From NCBI RefSeq assembly GCF_036227125.1, contig NZ_CP109435.1, positions 7,812,001 through 7,876,000 on the forward strand: DNA of 64,000 bases. The letters are read 5' to 3'. A program made the translations under genes and the position numbers. The number at the start of each line of letters is the position of its first letter. The first letter of the stretch is position 1. A model generated the notes under the pieces. That model did no database searches. It had not been told where the DNA came from and saw nothing but the letters and a program-made list of their open reading frames with translations. This document shows, piece after piece, positions 41,777 to 51,154 of this stretch. Source of the stretch: Streptomyces sp. NBC_01485 (GTDB taxonomy: Bacteria; Actinomycetota; Actinomycetes; Streptomycetales; Streptomycetaceae).

Positions 41777-44197
41777 ATGGGCGGGACCACTCTGGTGCAG
41801 GACGAGCCGGTCACGGCACCTCCCGCGGAAGACCCGCCCGCGGCGCCGGCCACCGGGCCGGGACCCGGCCAACGCCGGGTGCGGCTGGTCTTCTTCGCCC
41901 TCATGCTCGCGCTGCTCCTCGCGGCGCTGGAGCAGATGATCGTCGCCACCGCCCTGCCGAAGATCGTCGGCGAGCTGCACGGCCTGGACAAGATGTCCTG
42001 GGCGATCACCGCCTACCTGCTCACCGCCACCGTCGGACTCCCCGTCTACGGCAAGCTCGGCGACCTCCTCGGCCGCAAGAGCGTCTTCCAGTTCGCGATC
42101 GTCGTCTTCGTCATCGGCTCCGCGCTCGCCGGACGCGCGCAGACCATGGACCAGTTGATCGCCTTCCGGGCCGTCCAGGGCGTCGGCGCGGGCGGGCTCA
42201 TGATCGGCGTGCAGGCGATCATCGCGGACATCGTGCCGCCGCGGCAGCGCGGCCGGTTCATGGGCCTCATCGGCGCCGCGTTCGGCCTCGCCTCGGTCGC
42301 CGGACCGCTGCTCGGCGGCTACTTCACGGACCACCTCTCCTGGCGCTGGTGCTTCTACATCAACGTCCCCTTCGGCCTCGTCACCCTCGCCGTGGTCACC
42401 GTCGTCCTCGAACTCCCGAAGCCGACGGCGAAGCCCCGATTCGACGTCCTCGGCGCCCTGTTGCTCGCCGTGGCCTCCACCTGCCTGGTCCTGCTGACCA
42501 GTTGGGGCGGCACCGAGTACGCCTGGGACTCCAGCGTCGTCGTCGGCCTCGGCGCGGGCGCCGCCGCCGCGACCGTCCTCTTCCTCGTCGTCGAGGGCAT
42601 CGCCGCCGAACCCCTCATCCCGCTGCGGCTGTTCAGGGACCCCGTCTTCAACGTCACCGCACTGGTCGGGCTGGTGATCGGTGTCGCGCTGTTCGGCGCC
42701 GCCAGCTATCTGCCGACCTTCCTGCAGATGGTCGACGGGGCCTCCGCCACCGAGTCCGGGCTGCTCATGCTGCCCATGATGGGCGGCATCGTCGGCGCCT
42801 CGGTCCTCTCCGGCCAGCTCATCACTCAGACCGGCCGCTACCGGATCTATCCCGTCCTCGGCAGCGCCCTCGCCGTCCTCGGCATGTGGCTGCTGTCCCG
42901 GCTGGAGGTCGACACGCCCCGGCTGCAGTACAGCCTGTGGATGGCCGTCCTCGGCGCCGGCATCGGCCTGGTGATGCCCGTCCTCGTCCTCGCCGTGCAG
43001 AACTCCGTACGCCCCGCCGACCTCGGCACCGCCACCAGCGCCAACAACTACTTCCGGCAGATCGGCGGCAGCGTCGGCGCGGCGATCTTCGGCACCCTCT
43101 TCGCCGACCGGCTCACCGACGCCCTGCACGACCGCCTGCCCGCCCGCACCGGCGCCGGGCTCCCGGACCCCGAGTCGCTCACCCCGCAGCTCGTCCACGG
43201 GCTGCCCCCGGCGCTGCGCGACGCCTACGTCCGCGCGTACGCCGACGCCATGCCGCGGATCTTCCTCTACCTCGTACCGGTGCTCGTCCTCGGGCTGCTC
43301 ATCGCCTGCTTCCTCAAGGAGAAACCGCTGGTGACCCACAACGCCGCCGACGCCGCCGAAGCCGCCGAGACGGAACCCGCCCCCGTGACCACGCCGATCC
43401 CGCAGGCCCGTGTCTTGCCGGCCCGTGTCCCGTACACCGCCGGGATCCCGGTCTGCGGCACGGTGCGGCATCCCGACGGGACCGTCGTGCCCCGCGCGGC
43501 GCTCACCCTCATCGACGTGACCGGACAGCAGATCGGCCGGGGCGCCAGCGGCGAGGACGGACGGTACGCGCTGTCCACGCCCGGAGCGGGCGCGTACGTC
43601 CTGATCGCCGCCGCCGGCGGCCACCAGCCGCAGGCCGTCTCCGTCACCGTCGGCGAACGCTCCGTCGAACTGGACGTCGTCCTCGGCGGCGCCGGCCGGC
43701 TCGCCGGGAGCGTCGTGACGGCGGACGGCGCCCCGGTGCGGGAGGCCACCGTCACCCTCACCAACGTCCACGGCGAGGTCGTCGCCAGCACCCGCAGCGG
43801 CCACGAGGGCGGTTACGTCATCACCGAACTCGTCGCCGGGGAGTACACCCTCGCCGCCAGCGCGCCCGCCTACCGCCCGGCGGCCCTGCCGGTCAGCGTC
43901 CAGGCCTCCCGCGAGACCCGCCAGGACGTCGAACTCGCCGGCGGCGCCTTGTTGCACGGCACGGTCCGGGCCAGCGGCGGGCGCCCCGTCGAGGACGCTC
44001 GCGTGACCCTCCTGGACGCGGCGGGCAACGTCGTGGACACCCTCACCACAGGATCCGACGGCACATTCCGCTTCGTCGACCTGTCCTCCGGCGAGTACAC
44101 CGTCATCGCCTCCGGTTACCCGCCGGTCGCCACCGTCCTCCAAGTGGCGGGCGGCGACCGCACGGAACGTGACCTGCGACTCGGCCACGCGGACTGA
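41777..44197 (+). CDS. DHA2-type MFS transporter with three C-terminal beta-sandwich repeats
   Basis: An 806-aa fusion. Residues about 35-535 form a 14-helix drug:H+ antiporter-2 transporter with motif A (G-K-L-G-D-L-L-G-R-K), motif C (G-P-L-L-G-G-Y-F) and the W-R-W-C-F-Y-I-N-V-P segment. After a short charged linker come three carboxypeptidase-regulatory/CnaB-like repeats (about 560-637, 638-722, 723-806), each with G-T/S-V, a central D-G-x-Y/F-x-L turn and Y-x-L-x-A-S. With 14 helices both ends should be cytoplasmic, whereas such repeats are usually extracellular, so topology or function is unusual. The ATG at 41777 has GAGGGGAG 6 nt upstream. The exported substrate is unknown. Confidence 0.9.
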   Translation: MGGTTLVQDEPVTAPPAEDPPAAPATGPGPGQRRVRLVFFALMLALLLAALEQMIVATALPKIVGELHGLDKMSWAITAYLLTATVGLPVYGKLGDLLGRKSVFQFAIVVFVIGSALAGRAQTMDQLIAFRAVQGVGAGGLMIGVQAIIADIVPPRQRGRFMGLIGAAFGLASVAGPLLGGYFTDHLSWRWCFYINVPFGLVTLAVVTVVLELPKPTAKPRFDVLGALLLAVASTCLVLLTSWGGTEYAWDSSVVVGLGAGAAAATVLFLVVEGIAAEPLIPLRLFRDPVFNVTALVGLVIGVALFGAASYLPTFLQMVDGASATESGLLMLPMMGGIVGASVLSGQLITQTGRYRIYPVLGSALAVLGMWLLSRLEVDTPRLQYSLWMAVLGAGIGLVMPVLVLAVQNSVRPADLGTATSANNYFRQIGGSVGAAIFGTLFADRLTDALHDRLPARTGAGLPDPESLTPQLVHGLPPALRDAYVRAYADAMPRIFLYLVPVLVLGLLIACFLKEKPLVTHNAADAAEAAETEPAPVTTPIPQARVLPARVPYTAGIPVCGTVRHPDGTVVPRAALTLIDVTGQQIGRGASGEDGRYALSTPGAGAYVLIAAAGGHQPQAVSVTVGERSVELDVVLGGAGRLAGSVVTADGAPVREATVTLTNVHGEVVASTRSGHEGGYVITELVAGEYTLAASAPAYRPAALPVSVQASRETRQDVELAGGALLHGTVRASGGRPVEDARVTLLDAAGNVVDTLTTGSDGTFRFVDLSSGEYTVIASGYPPVATVLQVAGGDRTERDLRLGHAD

Positions 44198-44361
44198 CGC
44201 CGGCCCGTACGGGTACCCGGACGTGCGGAGTTTCCCGTCGTACCCCGGCGGACCCGGGTGAAACCAATTCCACCATTGCCGCACATGCCGACCGACGTGC
44301 GCCGTACGGTGGTGACGGCGGGACAGATCTTGTACAGCTCTGGGGAGAGAGGGCCTGGGCC

Positions 44362-46974
44362 ATGGACCGTGGCACCGAGAGGGACGCACCTCCCAGCCAC
44401 GAAGCCGGGAGCGACGCGGCGCAGGACGGGGCCGACGCCGGGCGCGTCCCGCTGGCTGTGGTCGTAGTGGACCGCGAGGGCCTCGTGTCCCACTGGAGCA
44501 CCGGCGCACGCCGCCTCTTCGGCGCCGTCAAGGAAGAGGCGATCGGCCGGCCCGCGATCGACCTGCTCCCCGTCTCCGGCGCGCTCCCCGAGCCCGACGA
44601 CGACCTTCCGGACGGCGGATACGGGGCAACCGGCGGATACAGCGGATACAAGGGCACCGGCGGATCCGGAGGCTATGGGGGCTCCGGGGGATCCGGAGGC
44701 TATGGGGACTACGCGGCCCACGACGGCCTCGGGCCGGGGCTGGACTCCTCCCTCGATCAAGGCCTCGGCTACCCGGCCGCCGGGCGGGCCCGGCTGACCG
44801 TGCCCGAGCGGGACGGCGACCGTGTCGACGTCCTGTGGTGGGCGTACCCACTGGTCGGACCGGGAACGGAACGGCTGCTGGTACTGGCGGCCGACGCGGC
44901 GGCACTGCACCAAGACGATCAGGAAGATCAGGAAGATCAGGACGAGCCAGCGGACCGGGCGGCCGTCGAGTGCATCGCCCCCGGCTTCGCGCGGCACACC
45001 GACTTCCCCGGCGCCGAGGATCTGGCCGGCCGACTGCCCGAGATCCTGCCCAGCATGAGCGTCGGCGAAGGCGCCCGGATCGTCGCCCAGATCCTCGAAC
45101 TCGGTTACCCCGTCCTGGAGTTCAGCCAGAACGACCGGGTGCCGGTGACTCCCGACTGGGGCGTGACCCGGCGCGTCGAGCGAAGAGCCCGTCGCGAGCG
45201 GGCGGCCCGCGCCGCCGCCGAAGGGCTTCCGATACCGGATGACCTAGTAGGCGAAGGCGATGAGGGCGAGGACCTCGAGTACGTCGCCGTCCGGGAACGC
45301 CTGGAGTTCCTCAACGAGGTCAGCGGGAAGATCGGCACCTCCCTCGACCTGTCCCGCACGATCCTCGAGGTCAGCAGAGCCGTCGTCCCGCGCTTCACCG
45401 ACGTCGCCGGCACCTACCTGCGGGAACAGGTCGTCGCCGGTGAGGGGTTCCCCGACGGCGTGCCGGACACGACCACCATGTGGCACCGGGTGGCCGTCGA
45501 GCACACCGACGAACCCGGCCGCTGGGACGACGTCATACCCGTCGGCGAGGCGATGCCCTTCCCCGCGCACACCCCGTTCTTCCAGTGCATGACCACCGGC
45601 GAGCCGGTCCTCGTGCCGCGTATCAGCGAGCAGTTGGGGCACGCCATCGCCTCGCAGTTCGAGAAGCGCGACATACGGCCCCTCATCACCGGGCGCTCCA
45701 TGCTCGTCGTCCCGCTGAAGGCGCGTCACGTCGTCCTCGGCTTCATGATCCTGCTGCGCCACCCCGAGCGCGCCGTCTTCAACGACATGGACCGGGTCAC
45801 CGGCGCCGAACTCGCCGCCCGCGCGGGCCTCGTGCTCGACAACGCGCGCATGTACACCTACCAGGAGAGCGTCGCCGAGACCCTCCAGGACAGCATGCTG
45901 CCGCACATCCCGCCCCGCATGGCGGGCTGCGACATCGCCACCCGCTATCTGCCGGGCACGCTGCTCGGGCGCGTCGGCGGCGACTGGTTCGACTCGGTGA
46001 AGCTGCCCGGCGCACGTACCGCCCTCGTCGTCGGCGACGTCATGGGCCACGGCCTCAACTCGGCAGCCATGATGGGCCAGTTGCGGACGGCCGTGCAGAC
46101 CATGGCCGCCCTCGACCTGCCGCCCGCCCAACTCCTGCGCAACCTGGACGACTTGGCGCAACGGCTGGGCGACACCTACCTCGCGACCTGCCTGTACGCC
46201 GTCTACGACCCGATCGAGAGCGAACTCCACATCGCCAACGCGGGCCATATTCCACCGGTGTTGGTGCGTGCCGTCGACGGCCGCAGCGAACTTCTCGACC
46301 TGCCCACCGGGGCGCCCATCGGCGTCGGCGGGGTGCCCTTCGAGGCGGTACGCGTACGGGTGGAACCGGGCGACCGGCTCGTCATGTGCACCGACGGCCT
46401 GGTGGAGATCCGCGGCGAGGACATCGGCGTGGGCCTGGCGGCGCTCTGCGAGTCCGCCGCCCACCCGGCCGCCTCCATGGACGACGCCTGCGACACCATC
46501 ATCCGCGCCCTCGCCGTGACCTTCTCCGAAGCGGGCCGCGGCAGCCGCAAGGACGACGTCGCCCTGCTCATGGCCCGGCTGAACGGCATCGAACCGGACG
46601 ACGTCGCCGAGTGGCGGTTCCCCCTCGAACCGGCCGAGGCCGGCCGGGCCCGCGCGGTGGTCCGCGAGCAGCTCCACGACTGGGGCCTGGCGAAACCGGC
46701 CGACGCGGCCGAGCTCATGGTGAGCGAACTCGTCACCAACGCCCTGCGGCACTCCCACCGGCGCCCCGTGGCCCTGCGCCTCGTACGCGGCGAGACGTTG
46801 CTGTGCGAGGTCGAGGACGACGATCACGAACTGCCGACCCTGCTGAGTGGCGGACCCGGCGAGGAGTTCGGGCGGGGGTTGCGCGTGGTGAGCACGCTGG
46901 CCCGCGAGTGGGGCACCAGCCGTACGGGCGCGGGGAAGACCGTCTGGTTCGAGCTGACGCTGCCGCGCCGCTGA
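44362..46974 (+). CDS. PAS-GAF-PP2C (SpoIIE)-HATPase phosphatase/anti-sigma regulator
   Basis: An 870-aa multidomain regulator. An N-terminal PAS-like domain (about 28-190) is interrupted by a Gly/Tyr/Ser-rich tract near 84-118 and an acidic D-Q-E repeat near 185-193. A GAF domain (about 300-480), a SpoIIE/PP2C phosphatase (about 490-725) and an HATPase_c domain (about 735-870) follow. Metal-site motifs are V-G-G-D-W-F-D, V-V-G-D-V-M-G-H-G, C-T-D-G-L-V-E and D-D-V-A-L-L; the ATPase shows E-L-V-T-N-A-L-R-H-S and G-R-G-L. It probably dephosphorylates an anti-anti-sigma protein and/or phosphorylates it as an RsbW-like kinase. No sigma or anti-sigma gene is adjacent. Confidence 0.92.
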   Translation: MDRGTERDAPPSHEAGSDAAQDGADAGRVPLAVVVVDREGLVSHWSTGARRLFGAVKEEAIGRPAIDLLPVSGALPEPDDDLPDGGYGATGGYSGYKGTGGSGGYGGSGGSGGYGDYAAHDGLGPGLDSSLDQGLGYPAAGRARLTVPERDGDRVDVLWWAYPLVGPGTERLLVLAADAAALHQDDQEDQEDQDEPADRAAVECIAPGFARHTDFPGAEDLAGRLPEILPSMSVGEGARIVAQILELGYPVLEFSQNDRVPVTPDWGVTRRVERRARRERAARAAAEGLPIPDDLVGEGDEGEDLEYVAVRERLEFLNEVSGKIGTSLDLSRTILEVSRAVVPRFTDVAGTYLREQVVAGEGFPDGVPDTTTMWHRVAVEHTDEPGRWDDVIPVGEAMPFPAHTPFFQCMTTGEPVLVPRISEQLGHAIASQFEKRDIRPLITGRSMLVVPLKARHVVLGFMILLRHPERAVFNDMDRVTGAELAARAGLVLDNARMYTYQESVAETLQDSMLPHIPPRMAGCDIATRYLPGTLLGRVGGDWFDSVKLPGARTALVVGDVMGHGLNSAAMMGQLRTAVQTMAALDLPPAQLLRNLDDLAQRLGDTYLATCLYAVYDPIESELHIANAGHIPPVLVRAVDGRSELLDLPTGAPIGVGGVPFEAVRVRVEPGDRLVMCTDGLVEIRGEDIGVGLAALCESAAHPAASMDDACDTIIRALAVTFSEAGRGSRKDDVALLMARLNGIEPDDVAEWRFPLEPAEAGRARAVVREQLHDWGLAKPADAAELMVSELVTNALRHSHRRPVALRLVRGETLLCEVEDDDHELPTLLSGGPGEEFGRGLRVVSTLAREWGTSRTGAGKTVWFELTLPRR
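44609..44712 (+). repeat. in-frame GGNGGATACGG-type minisatellite in the PAS domain
   Basis: Imperfect copies of GGCGGATACGG, GGCGGATACAGC, GGATCCGGAGGCTATGGG and GGGGGATCCGGAGGCTATGGGG encode a run of G-G-Y-G, G-Y-S-G-Y and G-S-G-G-Y-G. The two longest units (from about 44663 and 44687) are nearly identical. The tract lengthens a PAS loop and probably varies between strains. Confidence 0.75.
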
Positions 46975-47147
46975 ACGCGGCCCGCAGGGAGGGCGCAACC
47001 GGGCCGAACGAGGCGCGCAACGGGTGTGCGGATCTCGTAGGCGGCGTGAAGGAGTGCGCGGCGCGCTTGTCGCGGAGACCAGGGGGCGGTAGACCGTACT
47101 CGCCCGTCACTTGCGGCGGATCGGCCTTGTGTCATGGGGAGTTGGGC

Positions 47148-47873
47148 ATGAGCGTGGCGCGTCGGTACCGGGAGGCGTGGGAGGGCTTCTGGCGGGAGGC
47201 GCCAGGTGAGCCGGGCGGTGTGTTCTGGGACGCGGATCCGCGCGTCACCGCCGCCGTCCACCTCGCCCACTTCGAGCCCTATCTCACCGACGCGGAACTC
47301 GCGTTGGTGGACCTCGGCTGCGGCAACGGCACCCAGACCCGGTACTTCGCCGACCGCTTCCCGCACGTGGTCGGCGCCGACCTGTCCGCCGCGGCCCTCG
47401 ACCACGCCCGGCGCGCCGACCCCGCCGGACTGGCGACGTACCGGCTGCTGGACGCGGCGGAGAAGGGCGCGGCCGAGACGCTGCACGCCGAACTCGGGGA
47501 CGCCAACGTCTACATGAGGGGTGTCCTGCACCAGTGTGAGCCGGCCGACCGGCAGCCGCTGGTTGACGGGATCGCCGCGCTGGTGGGGGAGCGCGGCCGG
47601 GCCTTCCTCGTCGAACCGTCGGAGGCCGCCCGCCTCGTCCTCGGCTCGCTGGCGCAGAGCGCGGCCGGTCCGCCGCCCAAGCTCGCGCCGATCCTCCGGC
47701 ACGGCATCGCCCCCGGCGAGGTCGCCGACGACGCGGTGCCCGAGTATCTGCGCACCGCCGGGCTCAGGGTCCTGGCCTCCGGCGAACTGCCGCTCAGCAC
47801 CACGGAGTCCGCGCCCGACGGCACTCGGATCGAGCTGCCGTCGCAGTGGTTCGTGACGGCCCGCGCCATGTGA
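47148..47873 (+). CDS. class I SAM-dependent methyltransferase
   Basis: A 241-aa methyltransferase. Motif I is V-D-L-G-C-G-N-G-T-Q-T, followed by acidic motif II (V-G-A-D-L-S) and a motif around A-N-V-Y-M-R-G-V-L-H-Q. The N-terminus is rich in Trp/Phe (Y-R-E-A-W-E-G-F-W). Substrate unknown. The ATG at 47148 has GGGGAG 7 nt upstream. A two-tier inverted repeat downstream (CCGACCG 47874-47880 with CGGTCGG 47937-47943; GACAGC with GCTGTC inside) may be its terminator. Confidence 0.85.
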   Translation: MSVARRYREAWEGFWREAPGEPGGVFWDADPRVTAAVHLAHFEPYLTDAELALVDLGCGNGTQTRYFADRFPHVVGADLSAAALDHARRADPAGLATYRLLDAAEKGAAETLHAELGDANVYMRGVLHQCEPADRQPLVDGIAALVGERGRAFLVEPSEAARLVLGSLAQSAAGPPPKLAPILRHGIAPGEVADDAVPEYLRTAGLRVLASGELPLSTTESAPDGTRIELPSQWFVTARAM

Positions 47874-48063
47874 CCGACCGCCCTGACAGCCGCAGAAGCA
47901 GCGTCACCGTCGTCGGAGCTGTCATGGCGGGCTTCTCGGTCGGCGGCCGGACACTCGAAAACGTTCATGGGCGTTGAGTTTGGCCGCTGTTGACGCTTGG
48001 ATCAGGGCCGCGAGTTTGCTCTCGATGCTTTTTGAAATTGCCTGCTCAATATCATTCCTGTTC

Positions 48064-48077
48064 GTGACCTACGTCAC
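48064..48077 (+). promoter_or_regulatory. Crp-like palindrome upstream of the ricin-type gene
   Basis: GTGAC-CTAC-GTCAC is a perfect inverted repeat of the form GTG-N6-GNCAC, the type reported for Streptomyces Crp, 68 nt before the proposed start. The surrounding 47.95-48.12 kb is unusually AT-rich for this window, as expected for a promoter. A clear -35/-10 pair was not found. Confidence 0.4.
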
Positions 48078-48144
48078 ACACTTCGGGGAAACCTGCTTGT
48101 GTCCTCTCGCCTCATACGGTCCGTAAGGAAGAGGACGGTAAGGA

Positions 48145-48744
48145 ATGGAGATATTCAGCATGGTGGAAATGAAGAGGCCGGACGCGGGACGTCCGGCTGA
48201 CAGGCAGACGGCCAACCGGGCCTCGGGCCCGGGGCTGATGTCGCGCCGCTGGTGGACAGGAGCGCTCGCGCTCGCCCTGTCGTTGGGGTTCGCGTTCATG
48301 AACGCGAACTCCGCGTCTGCCGCGACCTATTACAGATATGTGAACCTCCTGCGCAACTGGGAAACCGGGCGCTGTCTGGACAGCAACGCCGTAGGCCAGG
48401 TTTACACAAACCCCTGTCAGCAGGGCAACGACTACCAGACCTGGACTGTGGTCTACAAAGCCCGTATGGACCACGACATCGTCCAGATCGTGAACAAGGC
48501 GACCCAACGGTGCCTGTACTGGAACGACAAGCCGGCCCTGGTGCTCGCCACCGTCGCCTGTGAGGTCTCATGGACGCAGGATCCCTCCGCGAGCCTGCTC
48601 TGGCGGGCGGCCGGATCGAGCTGGGACAATGTCCAGCTCACGGATATCCACGCGTCGAAGTGCCTGGACAGCAATCGTGGCGGTAGCGCCTACATGCACG
48701 ACTGCAACGGTGGCGGATACCAGCATTGGAAACTGGGCTTCTGA
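48145..48744 (+). CDS. secreted ricin-type beta-trefoil lectin
   Basis: A 199-aa protein with a long N-terminal region, a membrane-spanning signal core (T-G-A-L-A-L-A-L-S-L-G-F-A-F) and an A-S-A cleavage site near residue 59. The mature part is one beta-trefoil with three subdomain signatures, R-C-L-D-S-N, R-C-L-Y-W-N and K-C-L-D-S-N, ending in Y-Q-T-W, S-L-L-W and Y-Q-H-W (QxW type). It probably binds sugars outside the cell. No catalytic domain is attached. The ATG at 48145 has GGAAGAGG upstream; 48160 and 48238 are alternatives, the last giving a conventional signal peptide. Its codons are less GC-biased than its neighbours', suggesting later acquisition. Confidence 0.8.
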   Translation: MEIFSMVEMKRPDAGRPADRQTANRASGPGLMSRRWWTGALALALSLGFAFMNANSASAATYYRYVNLLRNWETGRCLDSNAVGQVYTNPCQQGNDYQTWTVVYKARMDHDIVQIVNKATQRCLYWNDKPALVLATVACEVSWTQDPSASLLWRAAGSSWDNVQLTDIHASKCLDSNRGGSAYMHDCNGGGYQHWKLGF

Positions 48745-48959
48745 ACCAGACCTCGCTGGGGCGAACCTGACCGAGTCAGGCCGGGGCAGGCCAAGGCCCC
48801 GACCAGCGAGCCGCCGCGCCTGCCGGACGGAACCGTGCGCCCCACGGTGAAGCCGGCGGCGCTGATGCGGCACGGGCGCGCCGAGCCGCAGCGACGTCTC
48901 CTCGAAACGCGGGGGAGGCCAGCTAGGCTCGGGGCTCCTGCAGTGGACGGGGGCCGGAC

Positions 48960-49793
48960 GTGAAGATCCTCATCAGCGCCGACATGGAGGGCGCCACCGG
49001 TGTCACCTGGCCCGCCGACGTGCTGCCGGGGACCCCGCAGTGGGAGCGGTGCCGGTCGATGTTCACCTCCGACGTCAACGCCGCCGTGCTGGGCTTCTTC
49101 GACGGCGGGGCGGACGAGGTCCTGGTCAACGAGGCCCACTGGACCATGCGCAACCTGCTCCTGGAGCAGCTCGACGAGCGGGTGGAGATGCTCACCGGCC
49201 GGCACAAGTCCCTCTCCATGGTGGAGGGCGTCCAGCACGGCGACGTCGACGGCATCGCGTTCGTCGGCTACCACGCGGGCGCCGGTATGGAGGGCGTCCT
49301 CGCCCACACCTACCTCGCCAACTCCGTCACCGGCGTCTGGCTGAACGACGTCCGGGCCAGCGAGGGCCTGCTCAACGCGCACGTCGTCGCCGAGTACGGA
49401 GTGCCGGTCGTCCTGGTCACCGGCGACGACGTGGCCTGCGAGGACGCGCTCGGGTACGCGCCCGAGGCGCTGAAGGTCGCGGTCAAGGACCACGTCTCCC
49501 GGTACGCGGCCGTGTGCCGTACGCCGGCCCGCACCGCCGCCGACATCCGGGCGGCGGCGAAGGAGGCGGCGGGGCTGGCGATCCGTCAGGAACCGCTGAG
49601 CGGTGGGCCGTTCACGGTCAAGGTGGAGTTCGACGCCGAGCATCTCGCGATGGCGGCCACCGTGGTGCCCGGGGTCGCCCGCATCGGCGAGCGGAAGATC
49701 GCCTACACCAGCGGCACCATGTACGAGGGCATCCGCACCTTCAAGGCGGTCACCACGATCGTCTCGGCCGCGATCGAGGAGCAGTATGGCTGA
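48960..49793 (+). CDS. dppA: M55 D-aminopeptidase DppA
   Basis: A 277-aa zinc D-aminopeptidase of family M55. The ligands known from Bacillus DppA appear at matching positions: Asp8 and Glu10 in S-A-D-M-E-G, His60 in N-E-A-H, His105 in G-Y-H-A-G and Glu135 in A-S-E-G. Such enzymes release D-Ala and other D-residues from peptides, including cell-wall fragments. The GTG start lies 24 nt beyond the likely start point of a TAGGCT -10 box (48924-48929). It heads a four-gene peptidase operon. Confidence 0.92.
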   Translation: MKILISADMEGATGVTWPADVLPGTPQWERCRSMFTSDVNAAVLGFFDGGADEVLVNEAHWTMRNLLLEQLDERVEMLTGRHKSLSMVEGVQHGDVDGIAFVGYHAGAGMEGVLAHTYLANSVTGVWLNDVRASEGLLNAHVVAEYGVPVVLVTGDDVACEDALGYAPEALKVAVKDHVSRYAAVCRTPARTAADIRAAAKEAAGLAIRQEPLSGGPFTVKVEFDAEHLAMAATVVPGVARIGERKIAYTSGTMYEGIRTFKAVTTIVSAAIEEQYG

Positions 49794-49831
49794 GCAGCAG
49801 GGGCACGGGTACGGGCGGGAGCTGGAGCGGC

Positions 49832-51154
49832 ATGGTTGACGCGCGGGCGCGGGACGAGGTCGTCCGGTTCACGTCCGATCTCATCCGCATCGACACCACC
49901 AACCGGGGCGGCGGGGACTGCCGGGAGCGGCCCGCCGCCGAGTACGCGGCCGCGCTGCTCGCGGAGGCGGGGATCGAGCCGACGCTGCTCGAACGCACCC
50001 CGGGGCGCACCAACGTCGTCGCCCGGATCGAGGGCACCGATCCGGCCGCGGACGCGCTGCTCGTCCACGGCCACCTGGACGTCGTCCCCGCGGAGGCCGC
50101 CGACTGGAGCGTGCACCCGTTCTCCGGGGAGGTGCGCGACGGGGTCGTGTGGGGGCGTGGGGCCGTCGACATGAAGAACATGGACGCGATGATCCTGGCC
50201 GTGCTGAGGGGCTGGGCGCGGCAGGGCGTGCGGCCCCGGCGCGATCTCGTCATCGCCTTCACCGCCGACGAGGAGGCCAGCGCCGAGGACGGCTCCGGGT
50301 TCCTCGCCGACCGCCATCCGGGACTGTTCGAGGGCTGCACGGAGGCCGTCGGCGAATCGGGCGCGTTCACCTTCCACGACGGCACCGGACGCGAGATCTA
50401 CCCCATCGCCGCGGGCGAGCGCGGCACTGGCTGGCTGAAGCTCACCGCGCGCGGGCGCGCCGGTCACGGCTCCAAGGTCAACCGGGAGAACGCGGTGACC
50501 CGGCTGGCCGCGGCCGTCACCCGCATCGGCGAGCACGCCTGGCCGCTCCGGCTCACCCCGACCGTCCGCGCCGCCCTCACCGAACTCGCCGCGCTGTACG
50601 GCATCGAGACCGACCTGTACGACGTGGACGGCCTGCACGACGTGGACGGCCTGCTGGAGAAGCTCGGCCCGGCCGCCGCCCTCGTCGAGGCGACCGTCCG
50701 CAACAGTGCCAACCCGACCATGCTGGACGCCGGTTACAAGGTCAACGTGATCCCGGGCGAGGCCGTCGCGTTCGTCGACGGGCGGTATCTCGCGGGCTGC
50801 GAGGACGAGTTCCGGGCGACCCTCGACGAACTCACCGGTCCCGACGTCGACTGGGAGTTCCACCACCGCGAAGTCGCCCTCCAGGCACCCGTCGACGCGC
50901 CTCTCTTCGCCCGGATGCGCGCCGCCGTCGGGGAGTTCGCGCCCGAGGGGCACGTGGTGCCGTACTGCATGTCCGGCGGCACGGACGCCAAGCAGTTCTC
51001 GCGGCTCGGCATCACCGGCTACGGCTTCGCACCGCTGAAGCTCCCGAAGGGCTTCGACTACCAGGCACTGTTCCACGGGGTCGACGAACGGGTCCCGGTC
51101 GAGGCGCTGCACTTCGGCGTCCACGTCCTCGACCGGTTCCTGCGGACGGCCTAG
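49832..51154 (+). CDS. M20-family metallopeptidase
   Basis: A 440-aa ArgE/DapE/CPG2-like peptidase with the two-zinc site: His81 and Asp83 in H-G-H-L-D-V-V-P, Asp113 in G-R-G-A-V-D-M-K, Glu147/Glu148 in D-E-E, and a C-terminal H-G-V-D-E-R histidine. A dimerisation lid follows the first half. An 18-bp tandem duplication at 50621-50653 encodes D-V-D-G-L-H-D-V-D-G-L in the lid. It starts 38 nt after dppA, with GGAG close to the ATG, and probably cleaves the dipeptides released by its neighbours. Confidence 0.92.
   Translation: MVDARARDEVVRFTSDLIRIDTTNRGGGDCRERPAAEYAAALLAEAGIEPTLLERTPGRTNVVARIEGTDPAADALLVHGHLDVVPAEAADWSVHPFSGEVRDGVVWGRGAVDMKNMDAMILAVLRGWARQGVRPRRDLVIAFTADEEASAEDGSGFLADRHPGLFEGCTEAVGESGAFTFHDGTGREIYPIAAGERGTGWLKLTARGRAGHGSKVNRENAVTRLAAAVTRIGEHAWPLRLTPTVRAALTELAALYGIETDLYDVDGLHDVDGLLEKLGPAAALVEATVRNSANPTMLDAGYKVNVIPGEAVAFVDGRYLAGCEDEFRATLDELTGPDVDWEFHHREVALQAPVDAPLFARMRAAVGEFAPEGHVVPYCMSGGTDAKQFSRLGITGYGFAPLKLPKGFDYQALFHGVDERVPVEALHFGVHVLDRFLRTA

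Noticed and set aside
41660..44509. 949-aa minus-strand open frame
   Set aside because: Antisense to the MFS fusion gene; long only because stops are rare in this frame at high GC.
47990..48055. Classical -35/-10 promoters TTGACG and TTGAAA/TATCAT before the lectin gene
   Set aside because: Spacings to any -10-like hexamer are wrong (about 12 nt or no match), so no promoter is claimed.
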